From Beijerinckiaceae bacterium (GTDB taxonomy: Bacteria > Pseudomonadota > Alphaproteobacteria > Rhizobiales > Beijerinckiaceae): DNA of 64,000 nucleotides. The position numbers were made by a program, and so were the translations under genes. The stretch is from contig JAIELD010000043.1 in assembly GCA_019753285.1 (NCBI GenBank), positions 1 to 64,000 of the forward strand, read 5' to 3'. Each line of letters starts with the position of its first letter. Position 1 is the first letter of the stretch. Shown here in pieces: positions 47,378 through 55,590 of this stretch. The notes beneath the pieces were generated by a model. It had not been told where the DNA came from. It saw only the letters and a list, made by a program, of their open reading frames with translations, and did not search any database.

Positions 47378-48007
47378 CTACAGATTTTCGCCGTCGACCT
47401 CGCGGGCGTGCCGCTCGACATAGCCCTGCGCGCCCTCCATGTGCGGATAGATGGAAAGAGCGGCCTTTGCGGCTTTGAAAGCATGCTTCGTGTCGTCCAG
47501 CGCCTGATAAATGAGGCTCATGCCGGCAATGGCGCCGTAGTGACGTGGTTCCAGCGCGAGGGTCTGGCGAATGTCGCGCATCGAGCCGTCGTAATCCTCA
47601 CGCATGAACAGCACGGTCGCCCGCCTGTTCCATCCCTCCGCCCATTGCGGCTCGAGCGTCACCACCGAATCGAGCAGGTCGAGCGCGAGATCGAGGTTCT
47701 GCGCCTTCACAGCCTGACCGACCCGGGCCATCAGGAAATCGACTGTGTCGCTGCCGGATTTTGCCCAGATGCGCTCGATCTGATCGGCGATGCCCTTCGC
47801 CTCCACGCCATCCTGCGCCTTGGCAAGGCGTGCGAACAGCGCATCAAGCGTCGCCTGCGGCGAGAGTTTGGGCTGCGGCACGGAAGCGCCCTTGGGCGCG
47901 GCGGGCGGCGCTGCCTGCGAAAGGGAGGACTGTGCGAAGACAGGCTGCGGGGCAAGCAGTGCTGCGGCGCTGAGGACAGCAAGGAAGGCGTGGCGAAGGA
48001 CCAACAT
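47378..48007 (-). CDS. Exported TPR-repeat protein
   Basis: A 209-residue periplasmic protein. The ATG at 48007 gives a good signal peptide (MLVLRHAFLAVLSAAALLAP, cut after VFAQ). A helical segment with a DALFARLAKAQDGVEAKGIA repeat comes next, then TPR motifs (ALDLLDSVVTLEPQWAEGWN, DIRQTLALEPRHYGAIAGMS, AALSIYPHMEGAQGYVERHA). The signal peptide argues against the longer 48043 start. Co-transcribed with the downstream hydrolase, for which it could be a partner; inference only. Confidence 0.85.
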   Translation of the reverse strand: MLVLRHAFLAVLSAAALLAPQPVFAQSSLSQAAPPAAPKGASVPQPKLSPQATLDALFARLAKAQDGVEAKGIADQIERIWAKSGSDTVDFLMARVGQAVKAQNLDLALDLLDSVVTLEPQWAEGWNRRATVLFMREDYDGSMRDIRQTLALEPRHYGAIAGMSLIYQALDDTKHAFKAAKAALSIYPHMEGAQGYVERHAREVDGENL

Positions 48008-48098
48008 GTTGCAAAGGCTAGGAGCACATGGCGGCGCGGTCAACCACGCATGACGCGGCCCATGCTGCGGCGCGTTCGCGCAACGTGGCGGCGAACAA

Positions 48099-48130
48099 AC
48101 GAAAAGGGCCCAGCGGCGAGCCGCGGACCC
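48099..48130 (-). terminator. Intrinsic terminator of rpmJ
   Basis: On the minus strand GGGTCC-GCGG-CTCG-CCGC-T-GGGCCC forms a 10-bp stem with a tetraloop and one bulged T, followed by TTTTCGTTTG. It lies 25 nt after the rpmJ stop. Confidence 0.85.
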
Positions 48131-48154
48131 TCGTCTAACCTCGAATTGAAGAGA

Positions 48155-48280
48155 TCAGCCCTGGCGAGCCTTGAAGCGCTTCTGCGTCTTGTTGATGATG
48201 TAGACGCGGCCGCGGCGGCGGACGAGCTGGTTGTCGCGGTGGCGCTTCATGAGCGACTTCAGCGAATTACGGATTTTCAT
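48155..48280 (-). CDS. rpmJ: 50S ribosomal protein L36 (bL36, 41 aa)
   Basis: Too short for the ORF track. The 41-residue product [40 protein letters not shown] is the longer, cysteine-free bL36 of alphaproteobacteria. It lacks the zinc-binding CCxxC of the primary L36. A strong terminator follows, and the gene appears monocistronic. The 187-bp gap upstream should contain its promoter. Confidence 0.95.
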   Translation of the reverse strand: MKIRNSLKSLMKRHRDNQLVRRRGRVYIINKTQKRFKARQG

Positions 48281-48467
48281 CGCGATCTTCCAAAAGCTGT
48301 TCAAAACGAATGAGAGCCCGTCCGCGAAACGGTGTGGCCCCTGACGAAACGAAAAGGAAAGTCGGTGGCGGGCCGCAAGAGCGTTCCGCCTGCCGACATG
48401 TGACTGCTCTATGACCGAAACGGCGTTTCAAATCAACCTTGAAAATGCCGAGCCGCCGCCGCTGCCC

Positions 48468-48848
48468 TCACGCCTGGCCCGGCCGGTCGCGGCTGAGACC
48501 CTTTTCCGTCAGTTCCCTTTCATACCGCCGCCAATGGTCGGCGGCGTTGCAGCCAAGATCGGCCAGCAGGCTCCATGTGTAGATTCCGGTCGCGTGCGTG
48601 TCGTCGAAACCGATCCGCACCGCATAATTGCCGATCGGCTCGACCGACAGGATCTTGACGGTGCGCTTGCCGCCCACGGTCTTGCGCTCGGCCTCCGAAT
48701 GGCCGCGCACCTCCGCCGACGGGCTCATCACCCGCAGCAGTTCGGCCGGCAGGTCGTAAACCGCGCCATCGTCGAAGCTGACCTTCAACGCGTCACGCGC
48801 CTTCGTCAGCCTGATCTCGACCGGCCAGGCTTTTAGGTCGTCTGTCAT
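48468..48848 (-). CDS. DUF971 protein (gamma-butyrobetaine hydroxylase-like N-domain)
   Basis: A 126-residue protein of the DUF971 family. IRLTKARDALKVSFDDGAVY, LPAELLRVMSPSAEVRGH and RIGFDDTHATGIYTWSLLAD are diagnostic. The domain also forms the N-terminus of gamma-butyrobetaine hydroxylases and, as a separate gene, is frequently linked with Mrp/ApbC iron-sulfur carriers. That link holds here: mrp is 0.9 kb away. It overlaps the upstream TusA-like gene by 4 bp, so both are made together. Molecular role unknown; a job in Fe-S or sulfur handling is inferred. Confidence 0.85.
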   Translation of the reverse strand: MTDDLKAWPVEIRLTKARDALKVSFDDGAVYDLPAELLRVMSPSAEVRGHSEAERKTVGGKRTVKILSVEPIGNYAVRIGFDDTHATGIYTWSLLADLGCNAADHWRRYERELTEKGLSRDRPGQA

Positions 48849-49078
48849 GGGGTCTGCTTCCTGTCTGCCTTGACGATGACGAAGACGAGCGTGTCGCCCG
48901 TGCGCTTGCTGCTTTCAAGCAGATCGCCCTCCTCGCGCACCACGTTCGGTATGTCGATCGCCGCCAGCGGATCGGTGCAGTGCACCTCGAGGACGTCGCC
49001 GGCTGCCATCCCGCGCAGCGCCTTGCGCGTGCGCAAGGCAGGCAGCGGGCATTTCAGATGGGACAGGTCGAGCAGCAT
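48845..49078 (-). CDS. TusA/SirA-family sulfur carrier protein
   Basis: A 77-residue TusA-like protein. The active cysteine is in the family motif KCPLPALRTRKALRGM near the N-terminus, followed by the two-layer fold (DVLEVHCTDPLAAIDIPNVV). TusA relays persulfide sulfur for tRNA thiolation and molybdenum-cofactor enzymes. It lies 2 bp after mobB and overlaps the DUF971 gene, so a role in Mo-cofactor sulfur delivery is a reasonable inference. Confidence 0.9.
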   Translation of the reverse strand: MLLDLSHLKCPLPALRTRKALRGMAAGDVLEVHCTDPLAAIDIPNVVREEGDLLESSKRTGDTLVFVIVKADRKQTP

Positions 49079-49080
49079 GA

Positions 49081-49647
49081 TCAGGCTCGCTCAAAAGCAG
49101 CAAGTCGCGGTATCGCCGAGGCAAGACTCTCGGCGCAAGCGAGCGCCATATCGGCGATCGCCGCCACATCGCCGAGCGGCAGCACCGGCAGCGCCGTGGC
49201 CGGCACATCACCATCCGCCGCGATGGCGCGAATGTAGGGGTCGCCGGGGAACAGAGGCGGCTTGCCATTCGCCGCGCGGAAGACCTCGATTTTCGGATAG
49301 GGCGACGCCTTGAAGCCCTCGACAATGATGAGATCGACCGGCGACAACCGGGCGAGCAGGTCGGCAAGGGATGGTTCCGGCGCATCGCGCAACTCGTGCA
49401 GCAGGGCCCAGCGCCGGCTTGAGGCGATCAGGACCTCGTGAGCCCCGGCCTCGCGATGCTGATGCGAATCCTTGCCCGGCCGGTCGATGTCGAAGCCATG
49501 ATGCGCATGCTTCAGCGTCGAGACCGCAAGGCCACGCGCCCGAAGAACCGGAATGAGATTGACGATGAGCGTCGTCTTGCCCGCACCGCTCCAGCCGGCA
49601 AAACCGATGATCCGCGTGCGCTCGGCATCGAGTGATTGCATGGCCAT
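49081..49647 (-). CDS. mobB: Molybdopterin-guanine dinucleotide biosynthesis adapter MobB
   Basis: A 188-residue P-loop GTP-binding protein that assists MobA in making the guanylated molybdenum cofactor. Walker A is FAGWSGAGKTTLIVNLIPVL, followed by STLKHAHHGFDIDRPGKDSH (family signature) and the LIIVEGFKASPYPKIEVFR segment. The ATG at 49647 has AAGGA five bases upstream and is preferred; another ATG lies two codons later. Divergent from mrp-mobA across 133 bp, and first gene of the mobB-tusA-DUF971 set. Confidence 0.92.
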   Translation of the reverse strand: MAMQSLDAERTRIIGFAGWSGAGKTTLIVNLIPVLRARGLAVSTLKHAHHGFDIDRPGKDSHQHREAGAHEVLIASSRRWALLHELRDAPEPSLADLLARLSPVDLIIVEGFKASPYPKIEVFRAANGKPPLFPGDPYIRAIAADGDVPATALPVLPLGDVAAIADMALACAESLASAIPRLAAFERA

Positions 49648-49780
49648 CCCATCCTTCGCGGGTGAGGGGAAGTCAAGCCGCGCTCGAGCCATGCGCTTTT
49701 TTCTTTACAGCGCCATGGAATGCGCGGAATTGACAGCGAGCCGGCCAAGACGGAGAGGCCCGGCGAAGGGAGATCGGACA

Positions 49781-50941
49781 TTGCCCTCGAAATCAGAAGT
49801 GCTCAGGGCGCTCGAACTGGTGAAGCTGCCTGACGGATCGCAATCGCTCACCGCGTCCGGGCGCTTGACGGAGATCGCGATCGATAGCGGCAAGGTGATG
49901 TTCTCGATCGGCATTCACCCTGCGGAGGTGAGCCGGTTCGAGCCAGTGCGCCTTGCGGCGCAATCGGCAGTCGAGGCGATCCCCGGCGTGACGCAGGCGC
50001 TCGTCGGGCTCACCGGCGAGCGCAGGAGCGAGGGAGCGGCCAATAGCGGCCTCGCCGGCGGGCCTCCTCAGCCCCCGCCGCAGTCACCGCGCCCGCAGCC
50101 ACCTCGCGCGGCAACACAAGGCGGACCGCCCAAGGCGATCGCAGGCATCCGCCACGTTGTTGCCGTGGCGTCCGGCAAGGGCGGGGTCGGGAAATCCACC
50201 ACCTCATGCAATCTTGCGCTCGGCCTCGCCCGGCTCGGCCTCAAGGTCGGCATTCTCGATGCGGACATCTTCGGCCCATCCCAGCCGCGCCTGTTCGGCT
50301 TGAAGGGCAAGCCAGAGACGGTCCCCGGCGACAAGCTGCTTCTGAAGCCGATGGAGCGCTACGGCGTGAAGGTGATGTCGATCGGCTTCCTCGTCGATGA
50401 GGAGACGCCGATGATCTGGCGCGGACCGATGGTGATTTCTGCGATCACCCAGCTTCTGAAGGACGTGTCGTGGGGCGAACTCGATATCCTCGTCGTCGAT
50501 ATGCCGCCCGGCACCGGCGACGCGCAACTCACGATGGCGCAGCAGACGCCGCTCGCCGGCGCGGTGATCGTCTCGACGCCGCAGGATCTTGCATTGATCG
50601 ACGCGCGTCGCGGCATCGCCATGTTCCAGAAGGTGGAGGTGCCGGTTCTCGGCGTCATCGAGAACATGTCGTCCTTCTGCTGCCCGAATTGCGGGACGAT
50701 CACGCCGATCTTCGGCACGGGCGGCGCACGGGACGAGGCGACGCGGCTCGGCGTGCCGTTCCTCGGCGAGATGCCGCTCGACATGGCAATCCGCAGCACC
50801 TCGGACGACGGCGCGCCGATCGTCGTCTCGCAGCCGGACAGTCACCACGCAACGCTCTACGCGTCGATGGCCGCGGCCATCTGGGCCGGACTTGAAAGCG
50901 GCGGCGCACGGCGGCCACCACCCCGCATCGTGATCGAATGA
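49781..50941 (+). CDS. mrp: Mrp/ApbC-family iron-sulfur cluster carrier ATPase
   Basis: A 386-residue P-loop ATPase that carries [4Fe-4S] clusters. The N-terminal DUF59/MIP18 domain (LRALELVKLPDGSQSLTASG, IHPAEVSRFEPVR) is joined by a proline/glutamine linker to the ParA-like ATPase domain: VASGKGGVGKSTTSCNLAL, VGILDADIFGPSQPRLFGL, VVDMPPGTGDAQLTMAQ and ENMSSFCCPNCG with the bridging CxxC. The start is a TTG at 49781 with GGGAG eight bases upstream; the track's longer ATG (49553) runs over mobB and is not credible. It overlaps mobA by 4 bp. Confidence 0.92.
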   Translation: MPSKSEVLRALELVKLPDGSQSLTASGRLTEIAIDSGKVMFSIGIHPAEVSRFEPVRLAAQSAVEAIPGVTQALVGLTGERRSEGAANSGLAGGPPQPPPQSPRPQPPRAATQGGPPKAIAGIRHVVAVASGKGGVGKSTTSCNLALGLARLGLKVGILDADIFGPSQPRLFGLKGKPETVPGDKLLLKPMERYGVKVMSIGFLVDEETPMIWRGPMVISAITQLLKDVSWGELDILVVDMPPGTGDAQLTMAQQTPLAGAVIVSTPQDLALIDARRGIAMFQKVEVPVLGVIENMSSFCCPNCGTITPIFGTGGARDEATRLGVPFLGEMPLDMAIRSTSDDGAPIVVSQPDSHHATLYASMAAAIWAGLESGGARRPPPRIVIE

Positions 50942-51534
50942 CGCAGACGCTGGGGATCATCCTGGCGGGCGGCCTCTCCACCAGGATGGGCGGCGGCAAC
51001 AAGGGACTGCGCCTGCTCGCCGGCAAGCGGCTGATCGATCATGTTGCGGATCGGCTGAGACCCCAATGCGCGGGGCTCGCGCTCAATGCCAATGACGACG
51101 CCGAATTCGACGGCACGCTGCTGCCGGACGAGACGCCCGGCCTTCCCGGCCCGCTCGCTGGCGTAGAGGCGGGCCTTGCCTGGGCAAGCATCAAGGGCTG
51201 CGGCTGGCTCGTCAGCGCGCCCGCCGACTGCCCCTTCCTGCCGCGCGATCTCGTCGAGCGGCTGCAGGCCCGTCAAGGTGCAACCGGTGCATCCTGCGTC
51301 GTCGCATCATCCGGCAGAAGCGATCATCCGACGGTGGCGCTCTGGCATGTGGGGCTGCTCGACGATCTGAGGCGAGCCCTGCGCGACGAAGGGCTCCGCA
51401 GGGTGCGGTTCTTTCTGGAGCGGCACGGCGCGGCCCGCGCCGAGTGGGACGCAGCGCCTGTCGATCCGTTCCTCAACGTCAACACCGCCGCCGATCTCGA
51501 AGCGGCGGAAGACCTCCTGCCGCTGCTCAGGTAA
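50938..51534 (+). CDS. mobA: Molybdenum cofactor guanylyltransferase MobA
   Basis: A 198-residue nucleotidyltransferase linking GMP to molybdopterin. ILAGGLSTRMGGGNKGLRLL is the GTP-binding signature, with LVSAPADCPFLPRDLVERL for the metal site and the end TGDPFxNVNTxxDL form present as VDPFLNVNTAADLEAAE. ATG overlaps the mrp stop by 4 bp, so translation is coupled. Its end overlaps the convergent cfa-like gene by 8 bp. With mobB this gives the complete Mo-bis-MGD branch. Confidence 0.93.
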   Translation: MTQTLGIILAGGLSTRMGGGNKGLRLLAGKRLIDHVADRLRPQCAGLALNANDDAEFDGTLLPDETPGLPGPLAGVEAGLAWASIKGCGWLVSAPADCPFLPRDLVERLQARQGATGASCVVASSGRSDHPTVALWHVGLLDDLRRALRDEGLRRVRFFLERHGAARAEWDAAPVDPFLNVNTAADLEAAEDLLPLLR

Positions 51535-52768
51535 GCACCACCGATTGTTCGGCTTCGCGCAGCGCGTCCTCCGCCTTGCCGATATAGTCCCGCGTCAACG
51601 GCGCGTTTTCCTGGCGTTTGGCGATCTGGAGCTGGAAGACCACCGCGTCCTCGTAAAGGAAGGCGGTTTCGGACATCGAAAGATACATCTCCCACATCCG
51701 GCAGAAGCGGTCGTCATAGAGTTTCACCGCCTCGTCGCGCCTTGCGAGGAAGCGGTTGCGCCAGTGGCGCAGTGTTTTCGCGTAGTGCAGCCGCAGCACT
51801 TCGACATCGGTGATGATGAGCTTCGCCCGCTCCGCCGAGGCCGCGATGTCGGAGAGCGACGGAATGTGCCCGCCAGGAAAGATGTATTTGACGATCCAGG
51901 GGTTGGTGAAGGACGGCACGTCGGAGCTGCCGATGGTGTGGAGCAGCATCACCCCGTCATCGGTGAGAAGATCGGCGACCTTGCGGAAGAAAGCGTCGTA
52001 ATAATTGAGGCCGACATGCTCGAACATGCCGACCGAGACGATGCGCTCGAATTTGGCGTCAAGCTCGCGATAATCCTGCAACTGGAAGCGGATGGTGTCT
52101 GCGACGCCCGCCTCCTCCGCCCGGCGCTTGGCGACGGCGAGTTGCTCCTGCGACAGGGTGATGCCCGTGACCTCGCCAGCTTGAGCGACGCGATGCAGGT
52201 AGAGCGCCATGCCGCCCCAGCCGCAGCCAATGTCGAGCACGCGGTTGCCAGGCTCCAGCAGCAGCTTCGCCGCGATATGGCGCTTCTTGGCGAGCTGCGC
52301 CTCCTCAAGTGTCGCGTCATCATGCTCGAAATAGGCACAGGAATATTGCCTGTCCTTGTCGAGGAAGAGATCGTAAAGCCGGTCGTCGAGATCGTAGTGA
52401 TGGGCGACGTTGCTCCGCGCCCTGATCACGCCGTTGTTCTGCAGGAAGCGCCGGGTGATAAAGCGATAGCGCATAACGAGCGCCGTCACGGCCGGCAGGA
52501 TCGAGACCTTGCGTTCGCGCAGCACGAGCGAGAGAAAATCGAAAACGGTGCCTTCCTCGACGAGGATGCGGCTGTCGACATAGAGTTCGCCGAATTTGAG
52601 GTCGGGATCGAGCAGGAAGGCGATCTCGGCCGCACGGTCGACGAAGCGGATGCGCACCGCTCTCCCGGTGCCATCACCGAATTGGTGATGCCGGCCATTC
52701 GCGGTCACGAGTTCCAGCGAGCCCGTCGTGACGAGCTGCCGGAAGACGAATTTCAGCAGGGTGTCCAT
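51527..52768 (-). CDS. cfa: Cyclopropane-fatty-acyl-phospholipid synthase family methyltransferase
   Basis: A 413-residue SAM-dependent lipid methyltransferase. It has the CFA synthase start (YVDSRILVEEGTVFDFLSLV), NVAHHYDLDDRLYDLFLDKD, YSCAYFEHDDATLEEAQLAK, the SAM-binding RVLDIGCGWGGMALYLHRVA, and GVMLLHTIGSSDVP with FPGGHIPSL, all as in CFA synthases that add a methylene bridge to membrane lipids. The ATG at 52768 is preferred to the ORF start at 52816. It ends tail-to-tail with mobA and is divergent from the sigma54-driven operon; whether the two are functionally linked is unknown. Confidence 0.92.
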   Translation of the reverse strand: MDTLLKFVFRQLVTTGSLELVTANGRHHQFGDGTGRAVRIRFVDRAAEIAFLLDPDLKFGELYVDSRILVEEGTVFDFLSLVLRERKVSILPAVTALVMRYRFITRRFLQNNGVIRARSNVAHHYDLDDRLYDLFLDKDRQYSCAYFEHDDATLEEAQLAKKRHIAAKLLLEPGNRVLDIGCGWGGMALYLHRVAQAGEVTGITLSQEQLAVAKRRAEEAGVADTIRFQLQDYRELDAKFERIVSVGMFEHVGLNYYDAFFRKVADLLTDDGVMLLHTIGSSDVPSFTNPWIVKYIFPGGHIPSLSDIAASAERAKLIITDVEVLRLHYAKTLRHWRNRFLARRDEAVKLYDDRFCRMWEMYLSMSETAFLYEDAVVFQLQIAKRQENAPLTRDYIGKAEDALREAEQSVVLT

Positions 52769-52921
52769 GCCGTCCCCGTTCTGCAGTTGCGGTTTACAAG
52801 CTGAGCCTTCCACCACCGGACAAGGGGCAGTTTCGCCTGCCTCGCCAGTCGGGGCAAGCGTGCGGCGTCGGCCGATGTCAACCGTCGCGCGATGCGTGCT
52901 GCGAGCCTCGGCACAATCTCT

Positions 52922-52962
52922 CCATTTGTTCCAGCAGAATTGAAATAAATCTTAACAAATGG
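52922..52962. promoter_or_regulatory. Inverted repeat CCATTTGTT...AACAAATGG, candidate activator site
   Basis: Perfect 9-bp arms with a 23-nt spacer, about 100-140 bp upstream of the predicted transcription start, the usual distance for an enhancer bound by a sigma54 activator. A second short palindrome, CTCCA-TTTTT-TGGAG (52969-52983), follows. Sequence evidence only. Confidence 0.5.
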
Positions 52963-53008
52963 TGCTTCCTCCATTTTTTGGAGCTTCACGCATGGCCAAT
53001 GAAATAAT

Positions 53009-53035
53009 AATTCAACGTTTTCAATCAGTTGAATT
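53009..53035. promoter_or_regulatory. Inverted repeat AATTCAAC...GTTGAATT abutting the sigma54 promoter
   Basis: Perfect 8-bp arms, 11-nt spacer, ending directly at the -24 element. Its AT-rich centre (TTTTCAATCA) could suit IHF-type DNA bending, or it could be an extra regulator site. No experiment is known to me. Confidence 0.5.
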
Positions 53036-53051
53036 TGGCACATCGCTTGCA
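53036..53051 (+). promoter_or_regulatory. Sigma54 (-24/-12) promoter
   Basis: TGGCACATCGCTTGCA matches TGGCAC-N5-TTGCA with the GG and GC dinucleotides exactly ten bases apart. It is in AT-rich non-coding DNA 38 bp before the ATG of the first operon gene, so transcription would start near 53062 with a leader of about 27 nt. The last gene of the operon encodes a GAFTGA-containing activator, which fits. Confidence 0.8.
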
Positions 53052-53088
53052 AAATCTTGCTTAGCTCCATGAACGCGTTGGAATTTTT

Positions 53089-53784
53089 ATGAATTGGCAA
53101 TTGATCGTCGATTTCGACGGAACGATTTCGCTCGAAGACACCACCGATCTCATCCTTCAGACATTCGCGGAGCCTGCCTGGCAGGAGATCGAGGATGAAT
53201 GGCTCGCCGGCCGCATCGGCTCGCGCGAATGCATGGCCCGTCAGGTTGATCTGCTGCGCGTCAGCCCCGCCGAGCTTGACGCCTTCGTCGACGGCATCCG
53301 CATCGACTGGCACTTCAAGTCATTCGTGCGCCAATGCCAGCGGCTCGAACTGCCGCTGACCATCGTATCAGACGGCCTCGACCTCGTCATCGCCTCGGTG
53401 CTGCGCCGAGCAGGGCTCGAGAACCTGCCGATCACCGCCAACCATCTCGAACATTCGGGTGGAAACCGCTGGAAACTGTCGTCGCCACATGCCTCCAATG
53501 CCTGTCTTGCCCTCAGCGGCACCTGCAAATGTGCGGTCGCCGCGCAGCGGCAGGGTCTGCTGACGCTGGTTATCGGGGACGGGCGCTCCGATCGCTGCGT
53601 CGCCCAGCAGGCTGATTTCGTCTTCGCCAAATCCGGCCTCGTGCGCTTCTGCGAAGAAAAGCAGCTTCCCTACCAGCCCTTCGCGGACTTTGCCCAAGCA
53701 TCGCGCCTTCTCTCCAACCTCCTCGAAATGACACCGGCACAGGGCCTCATCCCAGCCGTCTCCAAGGAATCGATCTATGGATAA
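53089..53784 (+). CDS. HAD-IB family phosphatase (MtnX/SerB-like), operon gene 1
   Basis: A 231-residue cytoplasmic phosphatase. The HAD motifs are complete: LIVDFDGTISLEDTTD with nucleophile D8 and D10, LTIVSDGLDLVIASVL (motif II), and VIGDGRSDRCVAQQADFVFA (motif III/IV). Between motifs I and II is the C1-type helical cap of the IB subfamily, as in phosphoserine phosphatase and MtnX. It would remove phosphate from a small metabolite. First gene after the sigma54 promoter; ends in an 8-bp overlap with the aminotransferase. Substrate unknown. Confidence 0.85.
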   Translation: MNWQLIVDFDGTISLEDTTDLILQTFAEPAWQEIEDEWLAGRIGSRECMARQVDLLRVSPAELDAFVDGIRIDWHFKSFVRQCQRLELPLTIVSDGLDLVIASVLRRAGLENLPITANHLEHSGGNRWKLSSPHASNACLALSGTCKCAVAAQRQGLLTLVIGDGRSDRCVAQQADFVFAKSGLVRFCEEKQLPYQPFADFAQASRLLSNLLEMTPAQGLIPAVSKESIYG

Positions 53785-55228
53785 TCTCACGCTCGACGGC
53801 CGCGATCCCGCCGTCGCCTCCGCCATTCCCGCTCCCTTCCGGCCCGGCACGCATAGCGAGGCCGAACTGCTGGCCCTGGAAGAGCGCTATTGCTCGCATG
53901 GCGACACCGTCCACTACATGAACCCGCCGAAGATTTTTTCCGGCTGCGAAGGCTCCTACATGCTGGACGAGGCGGGCAATCGCTTCCTCGACCTGCAGAT
54001 GTGGTATTCAGCCGTTAATTTCGGCTACAAGAACAAGCGTCTTTCCGATGCGCTGCATCGCCAGATCGACACGCTGCCGCAGGTCGCATCCCAGTATCTG
54101 CATCGCGAGAAGATCGAGCTTGCGACGATGATCGCGCAGGACGCCGAGCGCAAGTTCGGCCATGAGGGCCGCGTCCATTTCAATGTCGGCGGCGCGCAGG
54201 CGGTCGAGGATTCACTGAAAGTCGTGCGCAATGCCTGCAACGGCAAGAGCCTGATGTTCGCCTTCGAGGGCGGCTATCATGGCCGCACATTGGGCGCCTC
54301 CGCCATCACCTCGTCCTACCGCTATCGCCGCCGCTTCGGCCATTTCGGCGACCGCGCGCAGTTCATCGAGTTCCCCTATCACTTCCGCGGCCCCAAGGGC
54401 ATGAGCAAGGAAGAATATGGCGAGCAGTGCGTCGCCAAGTTCGAGCGCCTGTTCGAAACCGAATATAACGGCGTGCTCGACGTGAAGACCGGGCAGGCCG
54501 AATACGCGGCGTTCTATGTCGAGCCGATCCAGGGCACCGGCGGCTACGTGATCCCGCCGAGGAATTTCTTCAAAGGCATCAAGAAGGTTCTCGACCGCTA
54601 CGGCATATTGATGGTGGTCGACGAGATTCAGATGGGCCTCTACCGGACCGGCAAGCTCTGGTCGATCGAGCATTTCGGCGTTCAGCCGGATATCATCGTC
54701 TTCGGCAAGGCGATCACCAACGGGCTCAACCCGCTCTCTGGCATCTGGGCGCGCGACGAGTTGATCAACCCGACGATTTTCCCGCCCGGCTCCACGCACT
54801 CGACCTTCAACGCCAATCCGCTCGGAACCGCCGTGGCGCTGGAAGCGATGAAGATGTTCGAGGAAGAGGATTACGAGACGATGGTCGCCGAGAAGGGTGC
54901 ATATTTCCTTCAAGGCATTCAGGAGCTGAAGCGCCGGCATAAATGCATCGGCGATGTCGACGGCCTCGGCATGGCGCTGCGCATCGAGGTCTGCGAGCCG
55001 CATGACAGCTTCACGCCGTCGAAGGCCCTGGTCGACCGTATGTGCGACGAAGGCATGAAGGCCGACCTCGTCGTCGACGGCAAGCGTTATGGCCTCGTGC
55101 TCGACATTGGCGGCTATTATAAGAACGTCATCACGCTCGCGCCCGCCCTCACCATGACGAGGCAAGAGATCGATCTTGCAATAACCCTGCTCGATCAACT
55201 CTTCACGCGCGTCTCCAAGGCGGCCTGA
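53777..55228 (+). CDS. Class III PLP-dependent aminotransferase, operon gene 2
   Basis: A 483-residue aminotransferase of the ornithine/GABA/diaminobutyrate class. Seen: cofactor and substrate entry GNRFLDLQMWYSAVNFGYKN, FNVGGAQAVEDSLKVVR (PLP phosphate region), FEGGYHGRTLGASAITSSYR, the aspartate in LMVVDEIQMGLYRTGKL, and the catalytic Lys311 in VFGKAITNGLNPLSG. A later GSTHSTFNANPLGTAVALEA completes the site. All catalytic residues are intact. It overlaps the phosphatase gene by 8 bp, with AAGGA before its ATG. It would install or remove an amino group, often at an omega position. The substrate is unknown; the KRRHKCIGDVDGLGMALRIE tail is typical. Confidence 0.9.
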   Translation: MDNLTLDGRDPAVASAIPAPFRPGTHSEAELLALEERYCSHGDTVHYMNPPKIFSGCEGSYMLDEAGNRFLDLQMWYSAVNFGYKNKRLSDALHRQIDTLPQVASQYLHREKIELATMIAQDAERKFGHEGRVHFNVGGAQAVEDSLKVVRNACNGKSLMFAFEGGYHGRTLGASAITSSYRYRRRFGHFGDRAQFIEFPYHFRGPKGMSKEEYGEQCVAKFERLFETEYNGVLDVKTGQAEYAAFYVEPIQGTGGYVIPPRNFFKGIKKVLDRYGILMVVDEIQMGLYRTGKLWSIEHFGVQPDIIVFGKAITNGLNPLSGIWARDELINPTIFPPGSTHSTFNANPLGTAVALEAMKMFEEEDYETMVAEKGAYFLQGIQELKRRHKCIGDVDGLGMALRIEVCEPHDSFTPSKALVDRMCDEGMKADLVVDGKRYGLVLDIGGYYKNVITLAPALTMTRQEIDLAITLLDQLFTRVSKAA

Positions 55229-55576
55229 GTGTCTCTCGAACTCGTCTTATGGTTCGCGCTCTCCGTTCTGACCGATGTTTCCGGCCAGATCTGCTTCAAG
55301 ATGGGCGCGAACCGGACTGGCGATGGCGGCTGGAAGGACGTGTTGTCCGATCAATGGACGCTCATCGGCGTTCTCATCTACGCGATCGAACTGGTCGTCT
55401 GGCTGCGGATTCTCTCGATCGCGCCGCTCAGCCTCGCCTATCCGGTCGCCAGCCTCAATTTCCTTGGCGTGGTCATCGCGTCGCGGATTTTTCTGAAAGA
55501 GCCCGTCGGCCGCCGCAGGCTGATTGGCTCCAGCCTCATCACCCTTGGCGTCGCCCTCGTCGCCGTAACCGCGTAA
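55229..55576 (+). CDS. Four-helix SMR/EamA-type half-transporter, operon gene 3
   Basis: A 115-residue, four-helix inner-membrane protein of the small multidrug resistance/EamA size class. Helices: LVLWFALSVLTDVSGQICFK, LIGVLIYAIELVVWLRILSI, LAYPVASLNFLGVVIASRIF and LIGSSLITLGVALVAVTA. ArnE/ArnF-like rather than EmrE-like: the membrane-buried glutamate of EmrE is not at its place in helix 1. GTG start immediately follows the aminotransferase stop. A second such gene follows two genes later, so a heterodimer is likely. Confidence 0.82.
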   Translation: MSLELVLWFALSVLTDVSGQICFKMGANRTGDGGWKDVLSDQWTLIGVLIYAIELVVWLRILSIAPLSLAYPVASLNFLGVVIASRIFLKEPVGRRRLIGSSLITLGVALVAVTA

Positions 55577-55590
55577 GATCAGAAGCCGTC

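Larger units (their letters stand above)
52769..53088. other. 320-bp regulatory region between cfa and the sigma54 operon
   Basis: No ORF. The first half is ordinary GC-rich DNA, but 52920-53088 is strikingly AT-rich compared with its surroundings. It contains three inverted repeats and a complete sigma54 promoter, each annotated separately. The cfa gene's promoter should also lie here. Confidence 0.75.

Noticed and set aside
51545-52804. 419-codon plus-strand ORF
   Set aside because: Antisense of the cfa-like gene; shadow.
55249-55590. N-terminal 114 codons of the track ORF 55249..56484
   Set aside because: They overlap the real half-transporter gene in another frame; the hydrolase fold begins only at the ATG at 55591.
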